From contig DATKQE010000118.1 in assembly GCA_035532935.1 (NCBI GenBank), positions 1-64,000 of the forward strand: a stretch of 64,000 nucleotides of DNA. The letters run 5' to 3'. A program made the translations under genes and the position numbers. The notes below the pieces were generated by a model that was not told the origin of the DNA, ran no database searches, and saw only the letters and a list, made by a program, of their open reading frames with translations. Shown here in pieces: positions 41,901 through 48,025 of this stretch. The DNA is from DATJLY01 sp035532935 (lineage in GTDB: Bacteria; Pseudomonadota; Alphaproteobacteria; ATCC43930; CGMCC-115725). Position 1 is the first letter of the stretch, and each line of letters opens with the position of its first letter.

Positions 41901-42321
41901 CAGCTCGCTCGAGCGGCTGCAGCTCCGCGTGACGGGCATGGTCGGCGACCGCCACGCAGTGACCTGCAATGGATGGGTGGTGCCGCTCCACCCGACCGGC
42001 ATCGAGGGCGACTGTGTCGCCGGCGTGCGCTTTCGCGCCTGGCCGCTGCCCTCGGCGCTCCATCCGACCATTCCGGTGCACGCGCCGCTCGTGTTCGACC
42101 TGCTCGACCGCTGGTCCGGGCGCTCGATCGGCGGCTGCACCTATCACGTGAGCCATCCCGGCGGCCGCAATTTCGTCACCGCCCCAGTCAACGCGCACGA
42201 GGCCGAGGGACGCCGGCTCGCGCGGTTCCAGCCCCTGGGCCACACCTCCGGGCCGATCGAGCCGCGCGAGCCCGGACCCAATCCCGATTTCCCCTTCACC
42301 CTCGATCTGCGCCGTGTCTGA
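38995..42321 (+). CDS. transglutaminase - DUF2126 (putative amidoligase) fusion
   Basis: A 1108-residue two-part protein. Residues 1 to about 310 are a bacterial transglutaminase-like cysteine peptidase/transferase with the family N-terminal domain (HKTRYRYDRLVHLGPQVVRL) and the triad Cys180 (RGSCRDSAW), His229 (DLHAWAEIY) and Asp245 (GVDPTSG). From about 325 to the end is DUF2126, predicted by comparative genomics to be a glutamine-synthetase-fold amidoligase. It opens with LTMGGEPTLVSLSDMDG and includes GGGHHVTVGGATPADSPFLR and NTHRAEFCIDKLYSP. ATG 38995 is preferred to an upstream in-frame GTG/ATG (38914). The end overlaps the ATP-grasp gene by 8 bp. The likely role is making and trimming amide-linked peptides; substrates are unknown. 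Confidence 0.92.
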   Translation: MAVHVALTHKTRYRYDRLVHLGPQVVRLRPAPHCRTPVLSYSLKVAPRQHFLNWQQDPQSNYLARYVFPEPTQEFLIEVDLIAEMAIINPFDFFLETAAELHPFVYEPALARDLRPYLELEPIGPLLGGFMGGIEQKRTRTIDFLVALNRHVQTGIGYVIRLEPGIQSCEDTLRLGRGSCRDSAWLLVQIARRCGLAARFVSGYLIQLAPDQKPLEGPAGPERDFCDLHAWAEIYLPAAGWVGVDPTSGLLAGEGHIPLACAPDPTSAAPISGGVEACEVAFNHEMTVARIAEQPRVTKPYSNVMWGRIDAVGHAVDRDLAAADVRLTMGGEPTLVSLSDMDGAEWNTAAVGPDKKRMASQLVARLVQRYAPGGLVHCGQGKWYPGESLPRWAFGIYWRRDGDAIWANADYLACEDRDYGLGDADAKRFMAALTRRLGIPPRVALPAYEDPFHYLNRESALPVNVDPLDSKLENEEERARLAAVFRRGLDRPVGYVLPINRRHEASGPVWLSSPWPMRQDKLLLVPGDSPVGFRLPLASLPWVAAGEYPHIVERDPFERLPPLPPHGVHAAQHVLSKGPAEPLRRQAPAAMAELREEPTTRGQSAGWVVRTALCVEPRGGRLYVFFPPVALLEDYLALIEAVEAAAVESDTPVIIEGYPPPRDMRINLLSVTPDPGVIEVNIHPAASWVEFTRIITDLYDDARQSGLGTEKFAIDGRHVGTGGGHHVTVGGATPADSPFLRRPSLLRSLVAYWQNHPALSYLFAGMFIGPTGQAPRVDEARDDALYELEIAFAQIDRLGLPCPPWAIDRALRHILTDVTGNTHRAEFCIDKLYSPDTASGRLGLVEMRAFEMPPHAQMSLAQQLLIRALIAAFWREPYKNRLVRWGTQLHDRFMLPFFIEQDLGDVVADLAGFGYPFEPDWFTPHLAFRFPVLGTVTHRGIRMELRHALEPWHVLGEEPGAGGTARFVDSSLERLQLRVTGMVGDRHAVTCNGWVVPLHPTGIEGDCVAGVRFRAWPLPSALHPTIPVHAPLVFDLLDRWSGRSIGGCTYHVSHPGGRNFVTAPVNAHEAEGRRLARFQPLGHTSGPIEPREPGPNPDFPFTLDLRRV

Positions 42322-43954
42322 CCCGGCATCCGGCGACACCCTTGCAGCGCTCGGCGCTTATCAGGCGGGCGCGATCTGGGACGAATTCGTCACCGGCGAC
42401 CAGCACGTGCGCCCGCACTGGGAGCGGTTGTTCGGCTATCTGTCGCAGCTCGATCCGGCCGAGCTCGGCGAGTTGCGCGACGAGGCGGCGCGGCTGCTGC
42501 GCCAGAACGGTGTCGGCTATACGATCTATGACGATCCGCGCGCCGGCGACCGTCCGTGGCCACTCGACCTCATTCCCCTGCTCATTCCGGTGGCGGAGTG
42601 GCACACGATCGAAGCCGGCGTCATTCAGCGCGCGCGGCTCCTCAATGCCATTCTCGGCGACATCTATGGCGCCCAGAGAGTGCTGACCGACGCGCTGCTG
42701 CCGCCGAGCCTGCTCCATGCCAATCCGAGCTTCCTGCGGCCGTGCTGCGGCATCGCCCCGCCCGGCGGCGTGTTCCTTCATCTTTATGCCGTGGACCTCG
42801 CGCGCTTGCCCGACGGCGGGTGGTGGGTGCTCGCCGACCGCCTCCAGGCGCCGAGCGGCGCCGGCTATGCGCTCGAGAATCGCAGCGTCATCGGCCGCGT
42901 GCTGGCCGACGGCATGAGCGCCAACGCGGTCCTGCCGATCGCGCCGTTCTTCGCCGCCCTGCGCGACAATCTGTGTGCGCTCGCGCGCGTCCCGTCGGAG
43001 AGCGGGCGGCCGCCGCGTTTGGTGCTGCTGACGCCGGGCCGCTACAACGAGACCTATTTCGAGCATGTCTATCTCGCGCGCCAGCTCGACATCACCTTGG
43101 TCGAGGGGGCCGACCTCACGGTTCGCGGCCGGCGCGTCTTTCTCAAGACGCTGAACGGCCTCGAGCCGGTCGATGTGGTGTTGCGCCGGCTCGACGACGA
43201 TTTCTGCGACCCGCTGGAATTGCGGCCGGAAAGCACGCTCGGCGTCGCCGGGCTGGCCGAGGCTGCGCGCGCCGGCCATGTCACCATCGCCAACGCGCTC
43301 GGCAGCGGCGTGCTCGAAGGCATGGCATTCAAGCCGTTCCTGCCCGGCCTCAGCCAGGCGCTGCTCGGTGAGAAGCTCGCGCTGCCGGACCTCGCGAGCT
43401 GGTGGTGCGGCGGCGACGAGGAGCGCCGCTTCGTTGTCGACCATCTCGACCGGCTGGTGATCAAGCCGGCCTTCCCGACGCTCGCGCTCGAGCCGGTGTT
43501 CGGCGCCGAGATGTCGCCATCGCAGCGCGCGGCGCTCGCCGCCCGCATCGCCGCCCGGCCGCTCGATTTCGTCGGCCAGGAGCGCGTCGAGCTGTCGACC
43601 GTCCCGGCGCAGCAGGACGGCCGTCTCGTGCCGCGCTCCCTGGTGCTGCGCGTCTTTGTTGCGGCGAGCGGCGACGGCTTTGCCGTCATGCCGGGCGGTC
43701 TCACGCGCATCTCGGCAGTGGACGGTCCGCCGATCGTATCGATGCAGCAGGGCGGCGGCTGCAAGGACACCTGGATCGTCGGCGCCACGCCGCCGGGCAC
43801 GCGCCGCACGGATGCGGACATGGCCAAGGTGGTGCCGTTGCGTACGGGCGGCGCCTATCGCGCGACCGCCGACCGGCTCCCGAGCCGCGCCGCCGATGGA
43901 CTGTTCTGGGTCGGCCGCTATGCCGAGCGCGTCTATGGCGGTGCGCGGCTGTAG
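42314..43954 (+). CDS. circularly permuted ATP-grasp domain, ended by in-frame TAG
   Basis: A 546-residue product of the CP_ATPgrasp (DUF404/DUF407) family. Typical stretches are RLLRQNGVGYTIYDDPRAGD, RLVLLTPGRYNETYFEHVYL, ITLVEGADLTVRGRRVFLKT and, in the ATP-binding half, VIKPAFPTLALEPVFG and LSTVPAQQDGRLVPRSLVLR. In fused homologues an alpha-E domain follows at LFWVGRYAER, and here that sequence is just reached (GLFWVGRYAERVYGGARL) when the frame stops at TAG 43952. The same frame continues past it as a complete alpha-E domain. The start is GTG 42314, inside the end of the transglutaminase/amidoligase gene. The ligase should form an amide or peptide bond with ATP. Confidence 0.88.
   Translation: MSDPASGDTLAALGAYQAGAIWDEFVTGDQHVRPHWERLFGYLSQLDPAELGELRDEAARLLRQNGVGYTIYDDPRAGDRPWPLDLIPLLIPVAEWHTIEAGVIQRARLLNAILGDIYGAQRVLTDALLPPSLLHANPSFLRPCCGIAPPGGVFLHLYAVDLARLPDGGWWVLADRLQAPSGAGYALENRSVIGRVLADGMSANAVLPIAPFFAALRDNLCALARVPSESGRPPRLVLLTPGRYNETYFEHVYLARQLDITLVEGADLTVRGRRVFLKTLNGLEPVDVVLRRLDDDFCDPLELRPESTLGVAGLAEAARAGHVTIANALGSGVLEGMAFKPFLPGLSQALLGEKLALPDLASWWCGGDEERRFVVDHLDRLVIKPAFPTLALEPVFGAEMSPSQRAALAARIAARPLDFVGQERVELSTVPAQQDGRLVPRSLVLRVFVAASGDGFAVMPGGLTRISAVDGPPIVSMQQGGGCKDTWIVGATPPGTRRTDADMAKVVPLRTGGAYRATADRLPSRAADGLFWVGRYAERVYGGARL
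43952..43954 (+). other. in-frame TAG splitting an ATP-grasp/alpha-E fusion
   Basis: TAG is codon 547 of the frame that opens at 42314. Reading through it gives one 856-residue protein ending at 44884, the usual size and order of CP-ATP-grasp/alpha-E fusions. The bases around it read cgg ctg TAG cgc ctg. A CAG-to-TAG change, a programmed readthrough or a base error would each explain it. No downstream frame change is needed. Confidence 0.85.
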
Positions 43955-43963
43955 CGCCTGCTG

Positions 43964-44884
43964 TTGCTCGGCATCACCGATGCGGCGCGGCCGTGGGCGT
44001 TGCGCGAGGTCGAGCCGGCGCTGGCGCTCGCCGAGGCGGTCGATCTGCTGCCGTCGATCGATCTCGCGCGCGGGCACCTGGCGGCGCTCAATCTCGTGCC
44101 GCTCATTCATGCCGCGGTTCTCGACCCGGCGCATGCCAGCGGGCTGCCGGCCACTCTGGGCCGCCTCCTGCATGCTGCCGGCGGCGTGCGCGATTACCTG
44201 CCGCATGGCTGCTGGCAGGCGATCACGGCGTTGGGGCACAAGCCGGCGCTGCGCGCGAACCGCCCGGTGCCGTCGGCCCTGCTGTTGCGCCTCGACGAGG
44301 TCGTGACGCTCGAGGCGGCGCTGTGGGGCATGGTTGACGACATGATGCAGCGCGACGCCGGCTGGCGCTTCCTCGATCTCGGCACGCGGCTGGAACGGGC
44401 GATCAATCACGTCGCCGTCCTGCGCGCCGCGTCGGCGCGGGCGCAGCAGTTCAGCGGCGAGGCGCGAAAGGCCGACGAAGAGGCGCTGCTGGCGGCGACC
44501 ATTGCCGCCGTCTGGGCGCGGAGCGTCCGCTCCGACGCGCTCGACGCCATGCCGCACCGCTCGGCGATGCTGGCGGCACTGCTGCTCGACCAGCAGGATC
44601 CGTTCGGTCTCGCCTTCCAGGTCGCGGCGATCGCGGCGCATCTGCGTGCGCTGCCGCGGCCCGGCAGCGATACGCTTATCGGCGACAGCACCGTCGCCCG
44701 TGCGCTCGACAATGCCCAGGCAGCGCACGAGCTGTTGTCGACCGGGCTTGCCGACGGCAGCGGCGCGCCGGTGGCGCTCGCGGCGCTGCAGACGCTGCTG
44801 GCGCCGCTCGGCACCATGCTGCGCGAAATCTCCGACCTGCTGACGCGCGCCTACTTCACCCATGCGTTCGCCCGGCCCGCGTGA
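43964..44884 (+). CDS. alpha-E domain segment downstream of TAG
   Basis: A 306-residue all-helical segment of the alpha-E (DUF403) family, in the same frame as the ATP-grasp part. It includes LARGHLAALNLVPLIHAAVL, ALLLRLDEVVTLEAALWGMV and, most typical, DAGWRFLDLGTRLERAINHV followed by other amphipathic helices. The only starts are TTG 43964 and later codons, without a convincing ribosome site, so independent translation would be weak. The first helix of the domain (LFWVGRYAERV) lies before the stop, so a separate product would lack it. It is followed 7 bp later by the second transglutaminase gene. Alpha-E domains are thought to assist ATP-grasp/transglutaminase peptide synthesis. Confidence 0.75.
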   Translation: MLGITDAARPWALREVEPALALAEAVDLLPSIDLARGHLAALNLVPLIHAAVLDPAHASGLPATLGRLLHAAGGVRDYLPHGCWQAITALGHKPALRANRPVPSALLLRLDEVVTLEAALWGMVDDMMQRDAGWRFLDLGTRLERAINHVAVLRAASARAQQFSGEARKADEEALLAATIAAVWARSVRSDALDAMPHRSAMLAALLLDQQDPFGLAFQVAAIAAHLRALPRPGSDTLIGDSTVARALDNAQAAHELLSTGLADGSGAPVALAALQTLLAPLGTMLREISDLLTRAYFTHAFARPA

Positions 44885-44891
44885 AGGAACG

Positions 44892-45782
44892 ATGCGCTAC
44901 CGCGTGCATCACGTGACGCAATATCGCTATGCGGCGAATGTCGAGCTGGCGCATCACCTGCTGCATCTCGAGCCGCGGCCGCTGCCGGAGCGGCAGACCT
45001 CCGCCTGGTCGCTCGCGGTCGAGCCCGCACCCGCGGTGACGGCGCGGCATTTCGATTGCTTCGGCAATCCCGCGACCTATCTCGCGATCGAGCGGCCGCA
45101 CGATGCGCTCAGGATTTCGTCCGAGCTCGACATCACCGTGCGCGCGCCGCCCGACGTCGATCCGGCCGCGACCGCGCCGTGGGAGCAGGTCCGCAACGCG
45201 ATCACGGTCGCGCCCGATCCGGCCGCGCGCGGCGCCGCGGCGTTCGCCTATCCGTCGGCGCGGATCCCGCCGCTGCCCGCGCTTGCCGCCTATGCCCGAT
45301 CGTCCTTCCCGCCGGGCGGCGCGATCGGCGCCTCCGTCCGCGATCTCGTCGCGCGCATCCACAGCGATTTCGTGTTCGATCCGGTGGCGACCAACGCATC
45401 GACGCCGCTCGCCGACGTGCTCGTGACCCGCCGCGGCGTGTGCCAGGATCTGGCGCATGTGGCGATCGGCTGTCTGCGCGCGGTCGGATTGTCGGCGCGC
45501 TATGTCAGCGGCTATCTCCGCACCATCGCGCCCGCGGGATCGCCGCAGCCGCGGGGCGCCGACGCGTCCCATGCCTGGATCGCGGTGTGGTGCGGCGCCG
45601 ATGGCTGGGTCGATTTCGACCCGACCAACGACCGGGCCGATCCACTCGATTACGTCACGGTCGCCTGGGGCCGCGATTTCGCGGACGTGAGTCCGGCGCG
45701 CGGGGTGCTGTTCGGCGGCGGCGGCCACAGCGTCGCGGTCATGGTCGATGTCGCGCCCGCCGCGGACGGGCAGGACGGTTAA
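44892..45782 (+). CDS. transglutaminase-like cysteine peptidase
   Basis: A 296-residue protein of the same transglutaminase family as the N-terminus of 38995-42321. The N-terminal beta domain is YRVHHVTQYRYAANVELAHH... LEPRPLP. The catalytic domain has Cys184 (RRGVCQDLAHVAIGCLRAV), His227 (ADASHAWIAVW) and Asp243 (WVDFDPTND). These bacterial members are predicted peptidases or amide transferases rather than protein crosslinkers. ATG 44892 follows gaaggaac. It closes a four-part cluster (TG-amidoligase, ATP-grasp, alpha-E, TG) and probably removes or moves the amide made by the ligases. Confidence 0.93.
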   Translation: MRYRVHHVTQYRYAANVELAHHLLHLEPRPLPERQTSAWSLAVEPAPAVTARHFDCFGNPATYLAIERPHDALRISSELDITVRAPPDVDPAATAPWEQVRNAITVAPDPAARGAAAFAYPSARIPPLPALAAYARSSFPPGGAIGASVRDLVARIHSDFVFDPVATNASTPLADVLVTRRGVCQDLAHVAIGCLRAVGLSARYVSGYLRTIAPAGSPQPRGADASHAWIAVWCGADGWVDFDPTNDRADPLDYVTVAWGRDFADVSPARGVLFGGGGHSVAVMVDVAPAADGQDG

Positions 45783-45867
45783 GGCCGGCGCGGCAGTGCC
45801 TTGACGCAAGAGGGCTTTCGCCGTTTCATGACGCTAGGCAATGCATCCTCACCGCGAAGGATCGACC

Positions 45868-46272
45868 ATGACCCAGAAGCCCAAGATTCGACATCTTGCC
45901 ATCATCACGCTCGATCCCGAGCGGCTCGCAAAATTCTACGAAGAGACGTTCGAGATGAAGCGCATCCACAGCGGTAGCGGCTCCGTCTTCATGACCGACG
46001 GCTATATCACCGTGGCCCTGTTGAAGAACAAGGCCGACGGCAAGCCGACGGGGCTCAACCATTTCGGCTGGCAGGTCGAGGACGCCGACGAGATCGCGCG
46101 GCGCATGGCCAAGTTCGACCTCGCCGCACCGGGCAAGCGGCCGGCCGACCGCCCCTATGCGGAAACCCGCGGCACCGATCCGGACGGCAACAATTTCGAT
46201 CTGTCCGTCCACGGCTATGTCGAGCCCGAACTCGCCGCCGATCGCGAGAAGAAGCAGAAGGTGCCGGCGTAG
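45868..46272 (+). CDS. VOC (glyoxalase/dioxygenase fold) protein
   Basis: A 134-residue single-module vicinal-oxygen-chelate protein. Strand/helix marks: IRHLAIITLDPERLAKFYEE at the start, VALLKNKADGKPTGLNHFGW, and GTDPDGNNFDLSVHGYV carrying the last metal-ligand position (Asp instead of the usual Glu). First-strand His is present (RHLAI). It could be a lyase, isomerase or extradiol-like enzyme acting as a dimer. ATG 45868 has gaagga upstream. It is convergent with the Tat-exported binding-protein gene. Confidence 0.88.
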   Translation: MTQKPKIRHLAIITLDPERLAKFYEETFEMKRIHSGSGSVFMTDGYITVALLKNKADGKPTGLNHFGWQVEDADEIARRMAKFDLAAPGKRPADRPYAETRGTDPDGNNFDLSVHGYVEPELAADREKKQKVPA

Positions 46273-46309
46273 GCGACGGTCTCGGGCGGCCTGCGCGGGC
46301 CACGGCGGA

Positions 46310-47314
46310 TCAGGCGGCGTCGACGAATTCGTTCGTGTAGTAGTAGGTCGGATCCTTGAGGTTCTTGAAGCCGACCGCGCGAAGCGCGTCGATGCCTGCC
46401 TGCCAATGCTCCGGCAGGTTGCGCAGCACGTTCTGCTTGCCCGCCGCAAGCCAGATGCGGTTGATCTCCAATTGCTGCACGCGCACCGCTTCCGCCATGT
46501 CCTTCAGCCCGATCATCTCGAATTCCTTGGCCTCGCGCCGGAAGATCGGTTCGAGCGGATGGGTCAGGATCTCGTCGACCGACGCCTTGATCGCCTTGAC
46601 GTAGCGGCGGACGAGATCGGGCTTCTTCTCGGCGATGTCGCGCGTCGTGACATGGACGAAGCCGGGCATCTGGATGAATTTGTCGGTGCTCCAATAGACC
46701 ACCGGCTCGCCCGCCTGCTCGACCCTGGCCGCGGTGTCGAGCGTGCACATGAAGGCGTCGAGGCGGCCCTGCTTCAAGAGAACGACTTCGCCGGGATTGT
46801 TGCCGGCGGCGATCACGTTGACGTCGGCCCTGGTCAACCCGCCTTTGGCGAGCAGCACCTCGAGATAGGTGTCGGCCGCGCCGCCGATGCCGATGATGCC
46901 GATCGTCTTGCCCTTGAAATCCGCCAAGTTGAGGATCGGCTTGTCCTTCAGGCTGACGACGTTGAAGGCCGAACCCTGGCCGATCGTCGCGATGCAGACA
47001 AGCGGCAGGCCCTGGACCGAGACGCCCCGCACCACGTCGAGCGCGATGTTGCGAATGAACTGCCCCTGCTTGGCGACGAGTTGCTGCAGCGATTGCACGC
47101 CCTTTGACGAGCGGACCGTCGCGTCCAGTCCCTCTTTCGCGAAATGGCCGCCCGAAGCGGCGTTGATGATGTCACTGTATTCGGGGGTGAAGTCGAACGG
47201 GAGAAAGACCGTCACCGGTTCGGCCGCCCGGGCCGTGCGAAGACCGCCGGCAAAAGCGCCGACCGCGGCGCCCGCGGCGGCCGCGCGAAACAGGAAATCG
47301 CGTCTTTTGATCAT
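46310..47314 (-). CDS. Tat-exported NMT1/SsuA-type ABC binding protein
   Basis: A 334-residue type II periplasmic binding protein. The twin-arginine signal is MIKRRDFLFRAAAAGAAVGA, cleaved near RTARAAEP. The mature protein has VTVFLPFDFTPEYSDIINA, GHFAKEGLDATVRSSKGVQS, FKGKTIGIIGIGGAADTYLE and LLKQGRLDAFMCTLD, as in NitT/TauT binding proteins. Folding before export, implied by Tat, suits proteins with tightly bound ligands. No permease or ATPase lies beside it. ATG 47314 follows GGGCGGGAC. Confidence 0.93.
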   Translation of the reverse strand: MIKRRDFLFRAAAAGAAVGAFAGGLRTARAAEPVTVFLPFDFTPEYSDIINAASGGHFAKEGLDATVRSSKGVQSLQQLVAKQGQFIRNIALDVVRGVSVQGLPLVCIATIGQGSAFNVVSLKDKPILNLADFKGKTIGIIGIGGAADTYLEVLLAKGGLTRADVNVIAAGNNPGEVVLLKQGRLDAFMCTLDTAARVEQAGEPVVYWSTDKFIQMPGFVHVTTRDIAEKKPDLVRRYVKAIKASVDEILTHPLEPIFRREAKEFEMIGLKDMAEAVRVQQLEINRIWLAAGKQNVLRNLPEHWQAGIDALRAVGFKNLKDPTYYYTNEFVDAA

Positions 47315-47475
47315 GTCCCGCCCATCCGTCGCTGTGGCCCGGCTTGGCCCGCTTCGCCGCCGGCACCGTCTTGGGCGGAGCATAGCCGTCCCGGCCCGGC
47401 TCCGGCAACGCCCCGGCGCGGCGATTGACGCCGCGGGCCGGCGGCGACATGCTTCTCCCTTCCAGGAGGTTCGCC

Positions 47476-48015
47476 ATGTCAGCCGCCATCCGTCCCCGTC
47501 TCACCCACACCGGGATCTATGTGCGTGATGTCTCGAAGATGGTCGATTTCTATACCAGCGCGCTCGGCCTCGTCGTCGCCGATCGCGGCAAGGCCGGCGG
47601 CGGCGAGCTCGCTTTTCTCACCAGCGCCGCCGACGAGCATCATCAGCTCGTCCTCGTCTCGGGCCGCGCGCCCGAGGGCATGAGCACGGTGAATCAGCTC
47701 TCGTTCCTGGTCGACGGCCTCGACCAGGTGAAGACCATGTTCGATCGCGTCAAGGGCGCCGGCGTCAACGAGTTCCGCCAGACCAGCCACGGCAACGCGC
47801 TATCGTTCTATTTCGCCGATCCCGAGGGCAACCGCGTCGAGGTCTATACCCACACGCCCTGGCACGTGCCGCAGCCGCATGGCGTGCCGATCGACCTCAC
47901 CAAGCCGATCGACGAGATCATGGCCGAAGCCGAACGCCACTGCCGCGAGACCCCCGGATTTCTTGCGCGCCCCGATTGGGAAGCCGAGATGAGCCATCGT
48001 CTCGACCAGGCGTAG
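47476..48015 (+). CDS. VOC-family dioxygenase-like protein
   Basis: A 179-residue vicinal-oxygen-chelate protein with the extradiol-dioxygenase style: RLTHTGIYVRDVSKMVDFYT (first His), DEHHQLVLVSGRAP (second) and FYFADPEGNRVEVYTHTPWH with the Glu ligand. A C-terminal extension has PIDLTKPIDEIMAEAERHCR, seen in biphenyl-2,3-diol-dioxygenase-like members. It may cleave a catechol or lyse a related aromatic. ATG 47476 follows a perfect AGGAGG. It is convergent with the transhydroxylase-like gene, 10 bp away, and fits a trihydroxybenzene route. Confidence 0.9.
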   Translation: MSAAIRPRLTHTGIYVRDVSKMVDFYTSALGLVVADRGKAGGGELAFLTSAADEHHQLVLVSGRAPEGMSTVNQLSFLVDGLDQVKTMFDRVKGAGVNEFRQTSHGNALSFYFADPEGNRVEVYTHTPWHVPQPHGVPIDLTKPIDEIMAEAERHCRETPGFLARPDWEAEMSHRLDQA

Positions 48016-48025
48016 GCGCGGCGCG

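Noticed and set aside
38713..42339. 1208-residue open frame on the minus strand opposite the transglutaminase/amidoligase gene
   Set aside because: It is the mirror of a real gene in GC-rich DNA: Arg/Ala/His-rich with no domain pattern. The plus strand has catalytic motifs and coupled starts. The same applies to the long minus frames at 1297-3051, 32643-35717 and 42296-44863 and the plus frame at 10716-13271.
43952..43954. TAG read as pyrrolysine
   Set aside because: Pyrrolysine genes are rare in this type of bacterium and none are in the window; ordinary nonsense mutation, readthrough or base error is simpler.
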